Shown here: positions 9,439 to 18,589 of the stretch, piece by piece
Numbering within the stretch: the stretch's first letter is position 1
How the letters are laid out: every line of letters begins with the position of its first letter
Origin: an uncultured Pelagibacteraceae bacterium
Lineage (GTDB): Bacteria; Pseudomonadota; Alphaproteobacteria; Pelagibacterales; Pelagibacteraceae
Direction: 5' to 3'
Length of the DNA stretch: 64,000 nucleotides
Assembly (NCBI GenBank): GCA_902595725.1
Contig: CACJRJ010000001.1
Span: forward strand, 1-64,000
Notes under the pieces: generated by a model
Databases searched by the model: none
Told to the model about the DNA's origin: nothing
What the model saw: only the letters and a program-made list of their open reading frames with translations
Made by a program: the position numbers and the translations under genes

Positions 9439-10446
9439 TTATGAAAAAGCTTCTGTCCAATTTCCTTGAGTAGATGCTTTTGAATATTCTGTTGCTCTTC
9501 CTTCAAAGAAATTCATATGTTCAACTGCATTCAACATAGTATCAAGCCAAGTTAAAGGATTTTTATCAACTTCATAAATTGGCTCTAAACCTAATTGAAC
9601 TAATCTTCTATTTCCAATAAATCTTATATAATCTTTAACTTCTTTTGCAGTTAATCCTTCTAATGGTCCCATTTCAAAAGCTAAATCAATAAAAGCATCT
9701 TCATGATGAACTATCGTTCTACAAGCTTCATAAATTTCTTTTTTAAGTTGAGGAGTCCAAATTTCTGGATTTTCCTTTATAAATTCTTTGAATAATCTTA
9801 TCATAGAATTACAATGTAAAGTTTCATCTCTTACTGACCAAGTAACTATCTGGCCCATACCTTTCATTTTATTAAACCTTGGAAAATTAAGTAAGATCGC
9901 AAAACTTGCAAACAGTTGTAGTCCTTCAGTGAATGCACTGAACACTGCCATAGTTTTTGCAATATCTTCTTTTGAATTTACATTAAAGCCTTGCATGTAA
10001 TCATATTTATCTTTCATTTCTTTATACTTCATAAAGGCTGAATATTCAGATTCTGGCATTCCGATTGTATCAAGCAGATGAGAATAAGCTGCGATATGAA
10101 CTGTCTCCATTGATGCAAATGCTGTCATCATCATTAATACTTCAGTTGGTTTAAAAACTGTTGTGTAATGTCTTAAATAACAATTATTAACTTCAACATC
10201 AGCTTGGGTAAAAAATCTAAAAATTTGAGTTAATAAATTTTTTTCTGCTTGTGATAAATTTTTTTGCCAATCTCTGACATCGTCACCTAAAGGTACTTCT
10301 TCAGGCAACCAGTGAATTCTTTGCTGGGTTAGCCAAGCATCATAGCACCATGGATATCTAAATGGTTTGTAAACTGGATTCTCTACTAACAAACCCATTT
10401 TTTTTGGAATAATTATTTCTTTTTTGACATTTTTTATTACTGACAT
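9439..10446 (-). CDS. nrdB: Ribonucleoside-diphosphate reductase, beta subunit (class I)
   Basis: Houses the metal cofactor and tyrosyl radical that start NDP reduction by NrdA. Visible ligands: the DVEVNN Asp, E and H in SMETVHIAAY, E in FTEGLQLF, and E and H in RDETLHCNSM. The Tyr in ETVHIAAY (E-x2-H-x3-Y) matches the radical tyrosine, so this looks like a radical-bearing rather than a Mn/Fe Phe-type subunit. I prefer the ATG at 10446 (335 aa), because GAGGA lies 9 nt upstream, over an in-frame ATG at 10455 that abuts that site. The gene overlaps the end of nrdA by about 10 nt, so translation is coupled. Confidence 0.95.
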   Translation of the reverse strand: MSVIKNVKKEIIIPKKMGLLVENPVYKPFRYPWCYDAWLTQQRIHWLPEEVPLGDDVRDWQKNLSQAEKNLLTQIFRFFTQADVEVNNCYLRHYTTVFKPTEVLMMMTAFASMETVHIAAYSHLLDTIGMPESEYSAFMKYKEMKDKYDYMQGFNVNSKEDIAKTMAVFSAFTEGLQLFASFAILLNFPRFNKMKGMGQIVTWSVRDETLHCNSMIRLFKEFIKENPEIWTPQLKKEIYEACRTIVHHEDAFIDLAFEMGPLEGLTAKEVKDYIRFIGNRRLVQLGLEPIYEVDKNPLTWLDTMLNAVEHMNFFEGRATEYSKASTQGNWTEAFS

Positions 10447-12374
10447 GATAGGCATTCCTCGTATTCTTGTTCTTCGTTTTGTTGATTTTTAGATTTATAA
10501 ACATTAGCTGTAACATCTGTTAATTTTGCATCATTAACATTTTCAGCTCTCTGGATTGATTTAGATCTGCAATAATAAAGGCTCTTAAGACCTTTTTTCC
10601 AAGCTTGAAAATGAATTTGGTGCAACTCTTTTTTATGAATATCAGCAGGAACAAATATATTGATAGATTGTGCTTGAGATATATTGGGAGTTCTATCAGC
10701 TCCTAATTCTACAATCCATTTTTGGTCAAGTTCAAAAGCTGTTTTAAAAACATCTTTTTCTTGCTGAGTTAAAAAATCTAAATGTGATACAGATCCTTGA
10801 TTAGTTGTAATACTGGACCATGTTTCGTCATCATTTTTATTATGTTTTTCTAATATTTTTTCAAGATACCTATTTCTAACGTTGAATGATCCTGAAAGTG
10901 TTTTGTGTGTAAAACTATTAGCAGCAATTGGTTCAACACCTGGCGAAGTTCCTCCGCAAATAATTGATATTGAAGCTGTAGGAGCTATAGCTGTTTTGTT
11001 TGAAAATCTTTCTTTTATACCATAATCTGCAGCATCAGGGCATGCTCCTCTTTCTTCTGCTAAATCTTTAGAAGCTTTATCTACATCTTTTTGAATATGT
11101 TCAAAAATCTTTTTATTCCAAACTTTACTCATAACAGACTCGAGTGGAATCATTTTTTTTTGAAAGAATGAATGAAGACCCATAACACCTAAACCTACGC
11201 TTCTTTCTTTCATAGCTGAATACGTTGCGTCACTGAATTCCTCAGGTGCTCTTTCAATAAAGTCTGTTAAAACATTGTCTAAAAATCTCATTACATCGCC
11301 TATAAAGTTTTTGTCATCTTTCCATTCATCGTATTTTTCTATATTTAAAGAAGATAAACAACATACAGCGGTTCTATCTCTTCCATCTCTATCAACTCCG
11401 GTTGGTAAAGTAATTTCACTACATAAGTTAGATGTCTTGACTGTTAATCCAGCTAATTTGTGGTGTTGGGGGATAAGTCTGTTTACCGTATCAATATAAA
11501 TTATATAAGGCTCTCCGGTTTCTATTCTTGCTGTTAACAATCTTATCCATAAATTTCTCGCAGAAACAGTTGATTGAACTGCTCCATCTTTAGGACTTTT
11601 TAACGCCCACTGTTCATCAAGTTCAACTGCTCTCATGAAAGCATCGCTTACCAGAACACCATGATGAAGATTTAGTGATTTTCTATTTGGATCTCCCCCA
11701 GTCGGTCTTCTCATTTCAATGAATTCTTCTATCTCTGGATGATCAATTGGAAGATAGCATGCAGCAGAACCTCTTCTAAGTGATCCTTGACTAATTGCCA
11801 TTGTTAATGAGTCCATTACTTTTATAAAAGGTATTATTCCCGAAGTCTTTCCTACTCTACCTATTTTTTCTCCAATAGATCTTAAGTTTCCCCAATAACT
11901 TCCAATGCCTCCTCCTTTGGCAGCTAACCAAACATTTTCACTCCATAGGTCTAAAATTCCGTGCAGACTATCATTGGCTTCATTTAGAAAACATGAAATT
12001 GGCAAACCTCTTTTTGTTCCACCATTTGATAACACTGGGGTTGCAGGCATAAACCAAAGATTGCTTATATAATTGTAAAGTCTTTGGGCGTGTAAGTTAT
12101 CATCAGCATAATAACTAGCAACTCTTGCAAATAAGTCTTGGAATGACTCATTAAAGCCTAAGTATCTGTCACTTAAAGTAGCTTTTCCAAATGATGTAAG
12201 ATTTTTATCTTTGGATCGATCAATTTTAATTGTGATACCTTTTGAGTTTTGAAATAATTCTGTTTCATTGTTTAGAGAGAATAAATCTGGTCTTTTATCT
12301 AAATAGTTTTCTTGAGTTTTTGGTGAAAATTCAGAGACAGCTTTCTTGATAGCTTGAGACAAAACTTTGTTCAT
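10437..12374 (-). CDS. nrdA: Ribonucleoside-diphosphate reductase, alpha subunit (class I)
   Basis: Catalytic subunit reducing ribonucleoside diphosphates. The 645 aa protein shows the substrate-site Cys in PISCFL (C128), the triad N316-C318-E320 in TSNLCSEITLP, the second redox Cys in CCLSSLN (C338/C339), the GSLRRGSAACYL loop and the C-terminal CLSCQ redox tail. The N-terminus seems too short for a full ATP-cone, about 100 residues less than E. coli NrdA, so allosteric dATP inhibition through a cone may be missing. AAGGGAG lies just before the ATG at 12374. It is the first gene of nrdA-nrdB. The 155 bp upstream, shared with the divergent phosphohexomutase, is AT-rich. Confidence 0.96.
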   Translation of the reverse strand: MNKVLSQAIKKAVSEFSPKTQENYLDKRPDLFSLNNETELFQNSKGITIKIDRSKDKNLTSFGKATLSDRYLGFNESFQDLFARVASYYADDNLHAQRLYNYISNLWFMPATPVLSNGGTKRGLPISCFLNEANDSLHGILDLWSENVWLAAKGGGIGSYWGNLRSIGEKIGRVGKTSGIIPFIKVMDSLTMAISQGSLRRGSAACYLPIDHPEIEEFIEMRRPTGGDPNRKSLNLHHGVLVSDAFMRAVELDEQWALKSPKDGAVQSTVSARNLWIRLLTARIETGEPYIIYIDTVNRLIPQHHKLAGLTVKTSNLCSEITLPTGVDRDGRDRTAVCCLSSLNIEKYDEWKDDKNFIGDVMRFLDNVLTDFIERAPEEFSDATYSAMKERSVGLGVMGLHSFFQKKMIPLESVMSKVWNKKIFEHIQKDVDKASKDLAEERGACPDAADYGIKERFSNKTAIAPTASISIICGGTSPGVEPIAANSFTHKTLSGSFNVRNRYLEKILEKHNKNDDETWSSITTNQGSVSHLDFLTQQEKDVFKTAFELDQKWIVELGADRTPNISQAQSINIFVPADIHKKELHQIHFQAWKKGLKSLYYCRSKSIQRAENVNDAKLTDVTANVYKSKNQQNEEQEYEECLSCQ

Positions 12375-12529
12375 TTAACTCCCTTATTTTAACAGTTTTT
12401 TAGTAAAACAACTAGATGTTGTATGTAGATTTCTTTAATATACTATATAAATTAGAAATCAATAGAACATATATAGAACATAATAAATAAATATCAATAA
12501 AAAAAGAAAAAAAATGTACATATATTAAC

Positions 12530-13984
12530 ATGAAAAATTCAACGAAAATTGATCCCTATGGTTTTAGAGAATACGACGCGAGGTGGTTGTATGGTAAAAA
12601 CATAAATCTTCCGGGAATCGAAAATCTTGGAAAAGGTTTGGGAACTCAAGTTATAAATCATACAAAAAAAAATAACCCAAGAATAATAGTTGGTCACGAC
12701 TATAGATCCTACAGTGAAGAAATCAAATTAGCTTTAAAAAAAGGATTAGTATCTACAGGGTGTTTTGTTGAAGATATTGGATTGTCTTTATCGCCAATGG
12801 TTTATTACGCTCAATTTAATTTAAATTCTGATGCGGTAGCAATGGTAACTGCAAGTCATAATGAAAATGGTTGGACAGGAGTTAAAATGGGTATCAAAAA
12901 AGGTCTAACTCATGCACCCGAAGAAATGAAAGAATTAAAAGATATAACTTTAAATGAAAAATTTATCAAAGGAAAGGGTAACGAAAAAGAAATAAAAGAT
13001 TTTCAAAAAATTTATAAAGATGATTTAATCTCTAAGAATAAAATCAATAAAAAAATTAAAGCGGTAGTTGCTTGTGGCAATGGTACAGCAGGGATATTTG
13101 CGCCTGATATATTAAGAGGAATAGGATGTGAAGTTATAGAGCTAGATTGTAAATTAGATTGGTCTTTTCCTAAATATAATCCAAACCCCGAAGATATGGA
13201 AATGCTGCATGCTATAAGTAAAACTGTAAAAGAGAATAATGCTGACATTGGTTTTGGATTTGATGGAGACGGTGATCGTTGTGGTGTAATTGATAATGAA
13301 GGTAATGAAATTTTCTCAGATAAAATAGGTTTATTAATCGCTAGAAATCTATCTTCTAAGCATAAAGGTTCCAAATTCGTTGTAGATGTTAAATCAACAG
13401 GATTGTTTAATACTGACAAAGTATTATTAACCAATAATTGCAAAACAATATATTGGAAAACTGGTCACTCACATATCAAAAGAAAAGTTAATAATGAAAA
13501 AGCATTAGCCGGATTTGAAAAAAGTGGACATTTCTTTTTTAATAAACCTCTGGGTTATGGATATGATGATGGTATAAATTCAGCAATACAAGTTTGTCAT
13601 TTGCTTGAAAATCAAAACAAAAAAATAAGTGAAATAATAAACGAATTAACAAATACCTATCAATCTCCTACTATGGCTCCATTCTGTAAAGATGAAGAAA
13701 AATATCAAGTGGTTGATGAAATGGTTAAAAAAGTTAAAGAAATTAAAGAAAATAAGATTAAAATTGATAATCAAGAAATAAAAGAAGTTTTAACTGTAAA
13801 TGGTGTTAGATTTTCATTTAATGATGGCTCTTGGGGTCTGATAAGAGCTTCGTCAAATAAACCATCGTTAGTGGTTGTTACCGAGAGTCCTACATCTGAT
13901 GATAGAAAGAAAAAGATCTTTGAATTCATTGATGAATTGCTCCAAAAAACTGGTAAAATTGGTGAATACGATCAAAAAATATAA
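12530..13984 (+). CDS. manB: Phosphomannomutase/phosphoglucomutase (alpha-D-phosphohexomutase family)
   Basis: Interconverts hexose 6- and 1-phosphates for sugar-nucleotide synthesis. The 484 aa protein has the four-domain phosphohexomutase signature: MVTASHNENGWTGVKMG near residues 104-120 (phosphoserine in TASHN), the metal loop GFDGDGDRCGVID near 243-255, the sugar-recognition GFEKSGHFFF, and the C-terminal phosphate loop RASSNKPSL. It resembles AlgC/ManB-type dual mutases more than GlmM, which has DGDADR. Substrate preference cannot be read. It stands alone, divergent from nrdA, with a strong terminator about 60 bp after it. Confidence 0.87.
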   Translation: MKNSTKIDPYGFREYDARWLYGKNINLPGIENLGKGLGTQVINHTKKNNPRIIVGHDYRSYSEEIKLALKKGLVSTGCFVEDIGLSLSPMVYYAQFNLNSDAVAMVTASHNENGWTGVKMGIKKGLTHAPEEMKELKDITLNEKFIKGKGNEKEIKDFQKIYKDDLISKNKINKKIKAVVACGNGTAGIFAPDILRGIGCEVIELDCKLDWSFPKYNPNPEDMEMLHAISKTVKENNADIGFGFDGDGDRCGVIDNEGNEIFSDKIGLLIARNLSSKHKGSKFVVDVKSTGLFNTDKVLLTNNCKTIYWKTGHSHIKRKVNNEKALAGFEKSGHFFFNKPLGYGYDDGINSAIQVCHLLENQNKKISEIINELTNTYQSPTMAPFCKDEEKYQVVDEMVKKVKEIKENKIKIDNQEIKEVLTVNGVRFSFNDGSWGLIRASSNKPSLVVVTESPTSDDRKKKIFEFIDELLQKTGKIGEYDQKI

Positions 13985-14044
13985 ATCATAAATTCAATTA
14001 ATACGAGTTAAAGAAAATTTAGAGAATCGCTTATAAACAAACTA

Positions 14045-14083
14045 AGGGGCGGTAGAGGGAGACTGAAACCGCCTCTTTTTTTT
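14045..14083 (+). terminator. Rho-independent terminator after the phosphohexomutase gene
   Basis: AGGGGCGGT at 14045-14053 pairs with ACCGCCTCT at 14068-14076 (one G-U pair), with a 14 nt loop, and runs into a tract of eight T. This G/C-rich element stands out in the AT-rich sequence. It ends the plus-strand transcript; read on the minus strand it has no T tract. It lies at the 3' edge of the TauE-type gene. Confidence 0.85.
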
Positions 14084-14915
14084 ATAAATTTAAAAATCTA
14101 TAAATAAATATAGTTCCCACAACAAATAAAAATATTCCAAAAAAAGCCTGAACTTTTGTTTTATCTATTTTATGAATAGTATTTGCTCCAACTCTTGCCA
14201 TAAATGTGGTGATGGGAATAAATATTAAAAAAGCAGGTATGTTTATAAACCCAATACTTAAAGGTAAATTTGCATCTAAAAAATAGCCTGAAATTAAAAA
14301 ACCAATAGCTCCAACTATTGCTATAATTAATCCAATAGCAGCGGCACTACCAATAGCCTTTTTTATTGGATATCCAAAATACCTCAAAACGGGTACATTC
14401 ATAACTGCACCTCCAATACCCATTGAAGCAGAAACAAATCCTGATCCAAAACCGGTTATTATTCTTGAAAAAAGACTAAACTTTTTTTTTGAATTAATTA
14501 TTTTATTAGAGCTCAATAGTAAATAAGTTCCTAAAAAATAAACTACTAACGCAAAGAATAAAACTAATGCTTTTGTTTGCATTAATGCTGCAAAAATTGT
14601 TCCAGATATAACTCCAAGTATAACAAAAATTATATAAGTTTTTATTATATTTATATCTACATAATTATTTTTTTTATGAGTTAAAACAGAAGATATAGCT
14701 GTAGGTATAATTATAGAAAAAGAAGTTCCAACAGCTAGATGCATTATATAAGATCGATCTATGTTTAAAGTTTCAAATATAAAAAATAAAAAAGGAACAG
14801 TTATTAATCCTCCACCAATTCCAAATAATCCAGCAAAAAAACCTACAGGAAAAGCTGTAAGGACCATTAAAAGAATAAAATAAGAATATTCGTTTGATAA
14901 AATTGTACTAATCAA
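14082..14915 (-). CDS. TauE/SafE-family sulfite/anion exporter-like membrane protein
   Basis: A 277 aa integral membrane protein with about eight hydrophobic segments and two copies of a glycine-rich motif, FFAGLFGIGGGLITVPFL near residues 26-43 and GFVSASMGIGGAVMNVPVL near 157-175. This internal repeat is the hallmark of the TauE/SafE (DUF81) family. Members export sulfite, sulfoacetate or other organic anions; the specificity here is unknown, although sulfonate genes occur elsewhere in this window. Its start overlaps the end of dusA by 8 nt, so it is probably co-transcribed with dusA and rpoZ. Confidence 0.85.
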   Translation of the reverse strand: MISTILSNEYSYFILLMVLTAFPVGFFAGLFGIGGGLITVPFLFFIFETLNIDRSYIMHLAVGTSFSIIIPTAISSVLTHKKNNYVDINIIKTYIIFVILGVISGTIFAALMQTKALVLFFALVVYFLGTYLLLSSNKIINSKKKFSLFSRIITGFGSGFVSASMGIGGAVMNVPVLRYFGYPIKKAIGSAAAIGLIIAIVGAIGFLISGYFLDANLPLSIGFINIPAFLIFIPITTFMARVGANTIHKIDKTKVQAFFGIFLFVVGTIFIYRFLNL

Positions 14916-15900
14916 TTTGACCCACTAAAGGTGATTGAGGTGCTAACTTAACTTTATCCATTATATGATCTATTTTTTTAATATCAGCATCTCTTACACA
15001 TAAATTTTCACTTAAATATCTTTTCCAAAAACTAGATCCAGTTTGCCCATGAAATAAACCTAGCGTATGTCTCATAATTTGATTTAATCTTGTTCCATTT
15101 TTTGTTTCTTCTTTTACATATGGAATAAGATTTTCAATAACTTCTTGTCTAGAAGGCGTGTTATTATTTTTAAAAATTTCTTTTTCAATTTCAGATAAAA
15201 AGTAAGGAGAGTGATAAACTGATCTACCAATCATTACTCCATCAACTTTGCATAAGTGATTTTTAATTTGTTCGGTAGAAGTAATTCCACCATTTATAAT
15301 TATTTCTTCGTTTTTAAAATCTTTTTTTAAATTATAAACAATATCATATTTTAATGGAGGAATATTAAGATTTTGTTTAGGTGTAAATTTTCCTAACATA
15401 GCTTTTCTAGCATGTATGATAAATGTTTTCACACCCGTATTTTTTAATTTATCAATAAAATTGTATAAATTTTCATAATCTTCTTGATCATCGTAGCCAA
15501 TTCTAGTTTTTACTGTTACAGGTAGTTTTGTTGAAGATTGCATTTTGCTTAAACAATCAGCTACTAGACCTGGTTCTTTCATTAAACATGCACCAAATTT
15601 ATTTTTTTGAACTTTTTTACTTGGACAACCAAGGTTTAAGTTAATTTCATCATAACCAAATTCTTCACCAAGTCTTGCTGCGTTAGCTAAAAGTATTGGT
15701 GATGAACCTCCTACTTGGAGCGCTAGAGGTTTTTCATTAATATTGAACGATAAAAGTTTTTTTTTATCTCCCCTGTCAATTGCTTCTGATACAATCATCT
15801 CTGTGTATAAGAGAACATTTTTACTAATTAAACGTAAAAAATATCTTTCATGACGATCTGTGCAATCCATCATTGGTGCAACTGATACTTTTCTATTCAT
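14908..15900 (-). CDS. dusA: tRNA-dihydrouridine synthase A
   Basis: Flavoenzyme reducing uridine 20/20a in tRNA D-loops. The 330 aa protein begins NRKVSVAPMMDCTDRHERYFLRL, which is distinctive for DusA rather than DusB/C, and has the catalytic Cys in NLNLGCPSKKVQKNKFGACLM, HARKAMLGKFTPKQN and NGGITS. DHPS-like TIM barrel and C-terminal tRNA-binding helices are expected. It is 25 bp downstream of rpoZ on the same strand and overlaps the following exporter gene. Confidence 0.94.
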   Translation of the reverse strand: MNRKVSVAPMMDCTDRHERYFLRLISKNVLLYTEMIVSEAIDRGDKKKLLSFNINEKPLALQVGGSSPILLANAARLGEEFGYDEINLNLGCPSKKVQKNKFGACLMKEPGLVADCLSKMQSSTKLPVTVKTRIGYDDQEDYENLYNFIDKLKNTGVKTFIIHARKAMLGKFTPKQNLNIPPLKYDIVYNLKKDFKNEEIIINGGITSTEQIKNHLCKVDGVMIGRSVYHSPYFLSEIEKEIFKNNNTPSRQEVIENLIPYVKEETKNGTRLNQIMRHTLGLFHGQTGSSFWKRYLSENLCVRDADIKKIDHIMDKVKLAPQSPLVGQID

Positions 15901-15925
15901 AATATAAGATTGTTATATTATTTAA

Positions 15926-16462
15926 TTAACTAATTGAAGTCTCTGAATCTTTCTCTTCTTCGCTTGCTATTTCTTCGTCTTTAAGGTTATCCAAAGAAAC
16001 ATCTTCATCTTTTGTTTCTATTGACTCTTCCAAGGGTTCGCTTTCAATTGACTGTTCTTCTGGTGAATTTTTTAATTCAGCAAGGTCTTCTTTTGATACT
16101 TGAATTTTTTCTGGAATTTTTCTTGCTCTTTTTGATGGTAATATTGGTACACCACTCTTTGATATTTCACCTTTGTAAAGATTTTCAAAATCATCACCGA
16201 TTTCCTCATCTTCTTCAGATGTATCGTCAGTTTGTTCTACTTGTTTTCTAAGTTTATAGACTGCACTTTCTATTAGATCTTTAACTTTGATTTTATCTTC
16301 AGCTATTTCTCTTAATGATATAACTGTGTTTTTATCATTATCTCTTTCTAAAGTTGGTTCTAGTCCTGAATTAAGTTGAGTTGCTCTTTCTTTTGCTACT
16401 AAAACTAATTCATACGGACTATCTACTTTATCTACACAATCTTCTACAGTCACTCTTGCCAT
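15926..16462 (-). CDS. rpoZ: RNA polymerase omega subunit with a long acidic C-terminal tail
   Basis: Omega helps fold and hold the beta-prime subunit of RNA polymerase. The first about 70 residues are typical: [20 protein letters not shown], the [10 protein letters not shown] helix, and [11 protein letters not shown]. The protein runs on to 178 aa, whereas omega is usually 70-130 aa. The extra part (about 76-178) is mostly Glu, Asp and Ser and is predicted disordered, with one conserved-looking island, [19 protein letters not shown], near 116-134. Alphaproteobacterial omegas can have modest extensions, but this one is unusually acidic. dusA follows. Confidence 0.9.
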   Translation of the reverse strand: MARVTVEDCVDKVDSPYELVLVAKERATQLNSGLEPTLERDNDKNTVISLREIAEDKIKVKDLIESAVYKLRKQVEQTDDTSEEDEEIGDDFENLYKGEISKSGVPILPSKRARKIPEKIQVSKEDLAELKNSPEEQSIESEPLEESIETKDEDVSLDNLKDEEIASEEEKDSETSIS

Positions 16463-16493
16463 TCGTGCTATTTATACTTGGTGTATTCTAAAA

Positions 16494-17705
16494 TCAAGTT
16501 ATTTTTATAGGATTTAAATTTTTTCTTATAAAAAATAGAGATATTATTGAAACTGAAATATAAGATGCAGAAACTAATGAGATTTGCTCTATAGAGAAAC
16601 CTTTATCTATTAAAATACCAAATACAGCTGTCCCAAATGCTGTAGCAAATACCATTAAAGCTGTGGTAAGAGCTTTAATAGAGCCAATGTATTTTACTCC
16701 ATATATCTCTGCCCATGTTGATGAACCAAGCACATTGCAAAGACCATTTGTAATACCAATCAATCCAAAAAATACAAATGATGAAAAAGGATTATCAAAA
16801 TAAAATAAAACCATGGCAGCAAAAAATAATGGAATATTCATATAAATTAAAATTTTTCTGCTAGTAAATTTATCAATTAAGAATCCTGAAAAAATCAATG
16901 CTACAACTGAAAGTATAGAATAGGACATAAATGATTGTGCAATTATATATGGACCCCAATTTTTTGAAGAAAGAATAAAAGATTGATAAACAAAAGTACC
17001 AGTAGCAATAGATGGCATTGCTAACATATTTGCACAAACTATATAAAATCTATAATCTTTTATAACTTCAATTCTTTTCCATTGTTTAAAATCTTTTTCA
17101 TTTAAATTATTATCATCCTCTTTTTCTCTTGAATCAAAATTAAGATTTTTTACCAAAAAATAAGAAGAAAGAGGCAAGAAAATCAATACAACAAGTGAAA
17201 TTCCAATCCAAATATTTTGCCATACTGTAATTGTTAAAAGATAAATCATTAAAACTGGTAAAATAAATTCTGCTGCAGATAAACCAAACCATCCAGTGCT
17301 TAAAGCTTTTCCTCTAGATTTTGTAAAATATCTAGAAATCGTAGTAGTTGCAGTATGAGACATCATGCCTTGACCAGAAAATCTCATTAATAATATTGCT
17401 ATAAATAATAATGGTATTGAAGAAATTTTAGAAAAAAAGAAACTAGAAAATGCAAGTAATAAAATTACAAAAAAAGAAAATTTAGAAATATCTATATCAT
17501 CAATTTTTTTTCCAACCCAAATTAATATAAAACTACTTAGTAGAGTAGCTGAAGCATAAACTGAGCCAAATTGTCCATGAGTAATAGATAATTCATTTCT
17601 TATACTAGGATTAAATATTCCTAAAAAAAAACTCTGTCCAAAACTTGAAAAAAATGTAAATATGAATCCAAATATAACTACTTTTAAACTTAAATTTTTA
17701 AACAT
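16494..17705 (-). CDS. Major facilitator superfamily transporter
   Basis: A 403 aa, 12-helix MFS permease. The first helices VVIFGFIFTFFSSFGQSFFLGIF and the following NPSIRNELSITHGQFGSVYASATL look like monocarboxylate/oxalate-formate-type MFS members. A cytoplasmic charged loop near residues 195-210 separates the halves. The substrate is unknown. Its ATG at 17705 is only 8 bp from the start codon of the divergent dehydrogenase, so the two genes must share or overlap their control regions. Confidence 0.82.
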   Translation of the reverse strand: MFKNLSLKVVIFGFIFTFFSSFGQSFFLGIFNPSIRNELSITHGQFGSVYASATLLSSFILIWVGKKIDDIDISKFSFFVILLLAFSSFFFSKISSIPLLFIAILLMRFSGQGMMSHTATTTISRYFTKSRGKALSTGWFGLSAAEFILPVLMIYLLTITVWQNIWIGISLVVLIFLPLSSYFLVKNLNFDSREKEDDNNLNEKDFKQWKRIEVIKDYRFYIVCANMLAMPSIATGTFVYQSFILSSKNWGPYIIAQSFMSYSILSVVALIFSGFLIDKFTSRKILIYMNIPLFFAAMVLFYFDNPFSSFVFFGLIGITNGLCNVLGSSTWAEIYGVKYIGSIKALTTALMVFATAFGTAVFGILIDKGFSIEQISLVSASYISVSIISLFFIRKNLNPIKIT

Positions 17706-17713
17706 ATTTTTTT

Positions 17714-18583
17714 ATGACTTGTAAAGTTGCTTTCATTGGTCTTGGTGTAATGGGTTATCCAATGGCTGGATATATATCAAAAGCTGGACATAAAGTAACT
17801 GTTTATAATAGAACAACTACAAAGGCAGATAAATGGCTTGCTGAATACAAAGGAGTAAAAGCAGAAACTCCTTCAAAGGCTGCTGAAGGAGCTGACTTTG
17901 TTTTTACATGTGTTGGAAATGATAATGATCTTTCTGAAGTAACAATTGGAAGTAATGGTATTTATAACACAATTAAAAAAGGAGCAGTTCATATTGATAA
18001 CACAACTGCTTCAGCTGAGATAGCGAGAAAATTATACAAATCATCTAAAGCACATGATTGGGGATTTTTAGATGCACCTGTTTCAGGAGGTCAAGCAGGA
18101 GCAGAAAATGGTGCCTTAACTGTAATGATTGGTGGAGATAAAGAAGATTTTGAAAAAGCAAAAGATGTGATTGATTGTTACAGTAAAAAAATGAAATTAC
18201 TTGGTAAAGCTGGGAGTGGTCAGTTAGCAAAAATGGTTAATCAAATATGTATCGCTGGCTTAGTTCAAGGATTATCAGAAGGAATTAATTTTGGAATGAA
18301 AGCTGGGTTAAATATGGAAGATGTTATTGAAGTTATCTCAAAAGGAGCAGCTCAGTCTTGGCAAATGGATAATAGATATAAAACAATGATTGATGATAAA
18401 TTTGATTTTGGCTTTGCAGTTGATTGGATGAGAAAAGATTTAAAAATTGCAATGGATGAAGCCAAAAATAATGGATCTTTGCTTCCTATAACTGAAATAA
18501 TTGATAAATATTATGGTGAAGTTCAAGAACTTGGTGGTAAACGTTGGGATACATCTAGTTTAATCAAAAGATTTAGAAAGTAA
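17714..18583 (+). CDS. NAD(P)-dependent beta-hydroxyacid dehydrogenase (3-hydroxyisobutyrate dehydrogenase family)
   Basis: Oxidises or reduces a short beta-hydroxyacid or related aldehyde. The 289 aa protein has the Rossmann motif FIGLGVMGYPMAG near residues 7-19, the substrate loop FLDAPVSGGQAGAENG near 119-134, and the catalytic Lys in GSGQLAKMVNQI near 170-181. The family covers 3-hydroxyisobutyrate, tartronate semialdehyde and succinic/glyoxylate semialdehyde reductases, and the sequence does not settle which. An FMN-type protein follows after 6 bp and may be co-transcribed. Confidence 0.85.
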   Translation: MTCKVAFIGLGVMGYPMAGYISKAGHKVTVYNRTTTKADKWLAEYKGVKAETPSKAAEGADFVFTCVGNDNDLSEVTIGSNGIYNTIKKGAVHIDNTTASAEIARKLYKSSKAHDWGFLDAPVSGGQAGAENGALTVMIGGDKEDFEKAKDVIDCYSKKMKLLGKAGSGQLAKMVNQICIAGLVQGLSEGINFGMKAGLNMEDVIEVISKGAAQSWQMDNRYKTMIDDKFDFGFAVDWMRKDLKIAMDEAKNNGSLLPITEIIDKYYGEVQELGGKRWDTSSLIKRFRK

Positions 18584-18589
18584 TAATGT

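Noticed and set aside
12421-12480. NrdR-box-like ATATA palindromes upstream of nrdA
   Set aside because: The two candidates match only the AT core of the NrdR box, miss the flanking C/G, and their spacing (about 24 bp) does not fit the usual three turns. In DNA this AT-rich such matches are expected by chance.
13012-13443. 143-codon minus ORF in the phosphohexomutase gene
   Set aside because: Shadow of a conserved enzyme; the translation has no domain and low complexity.
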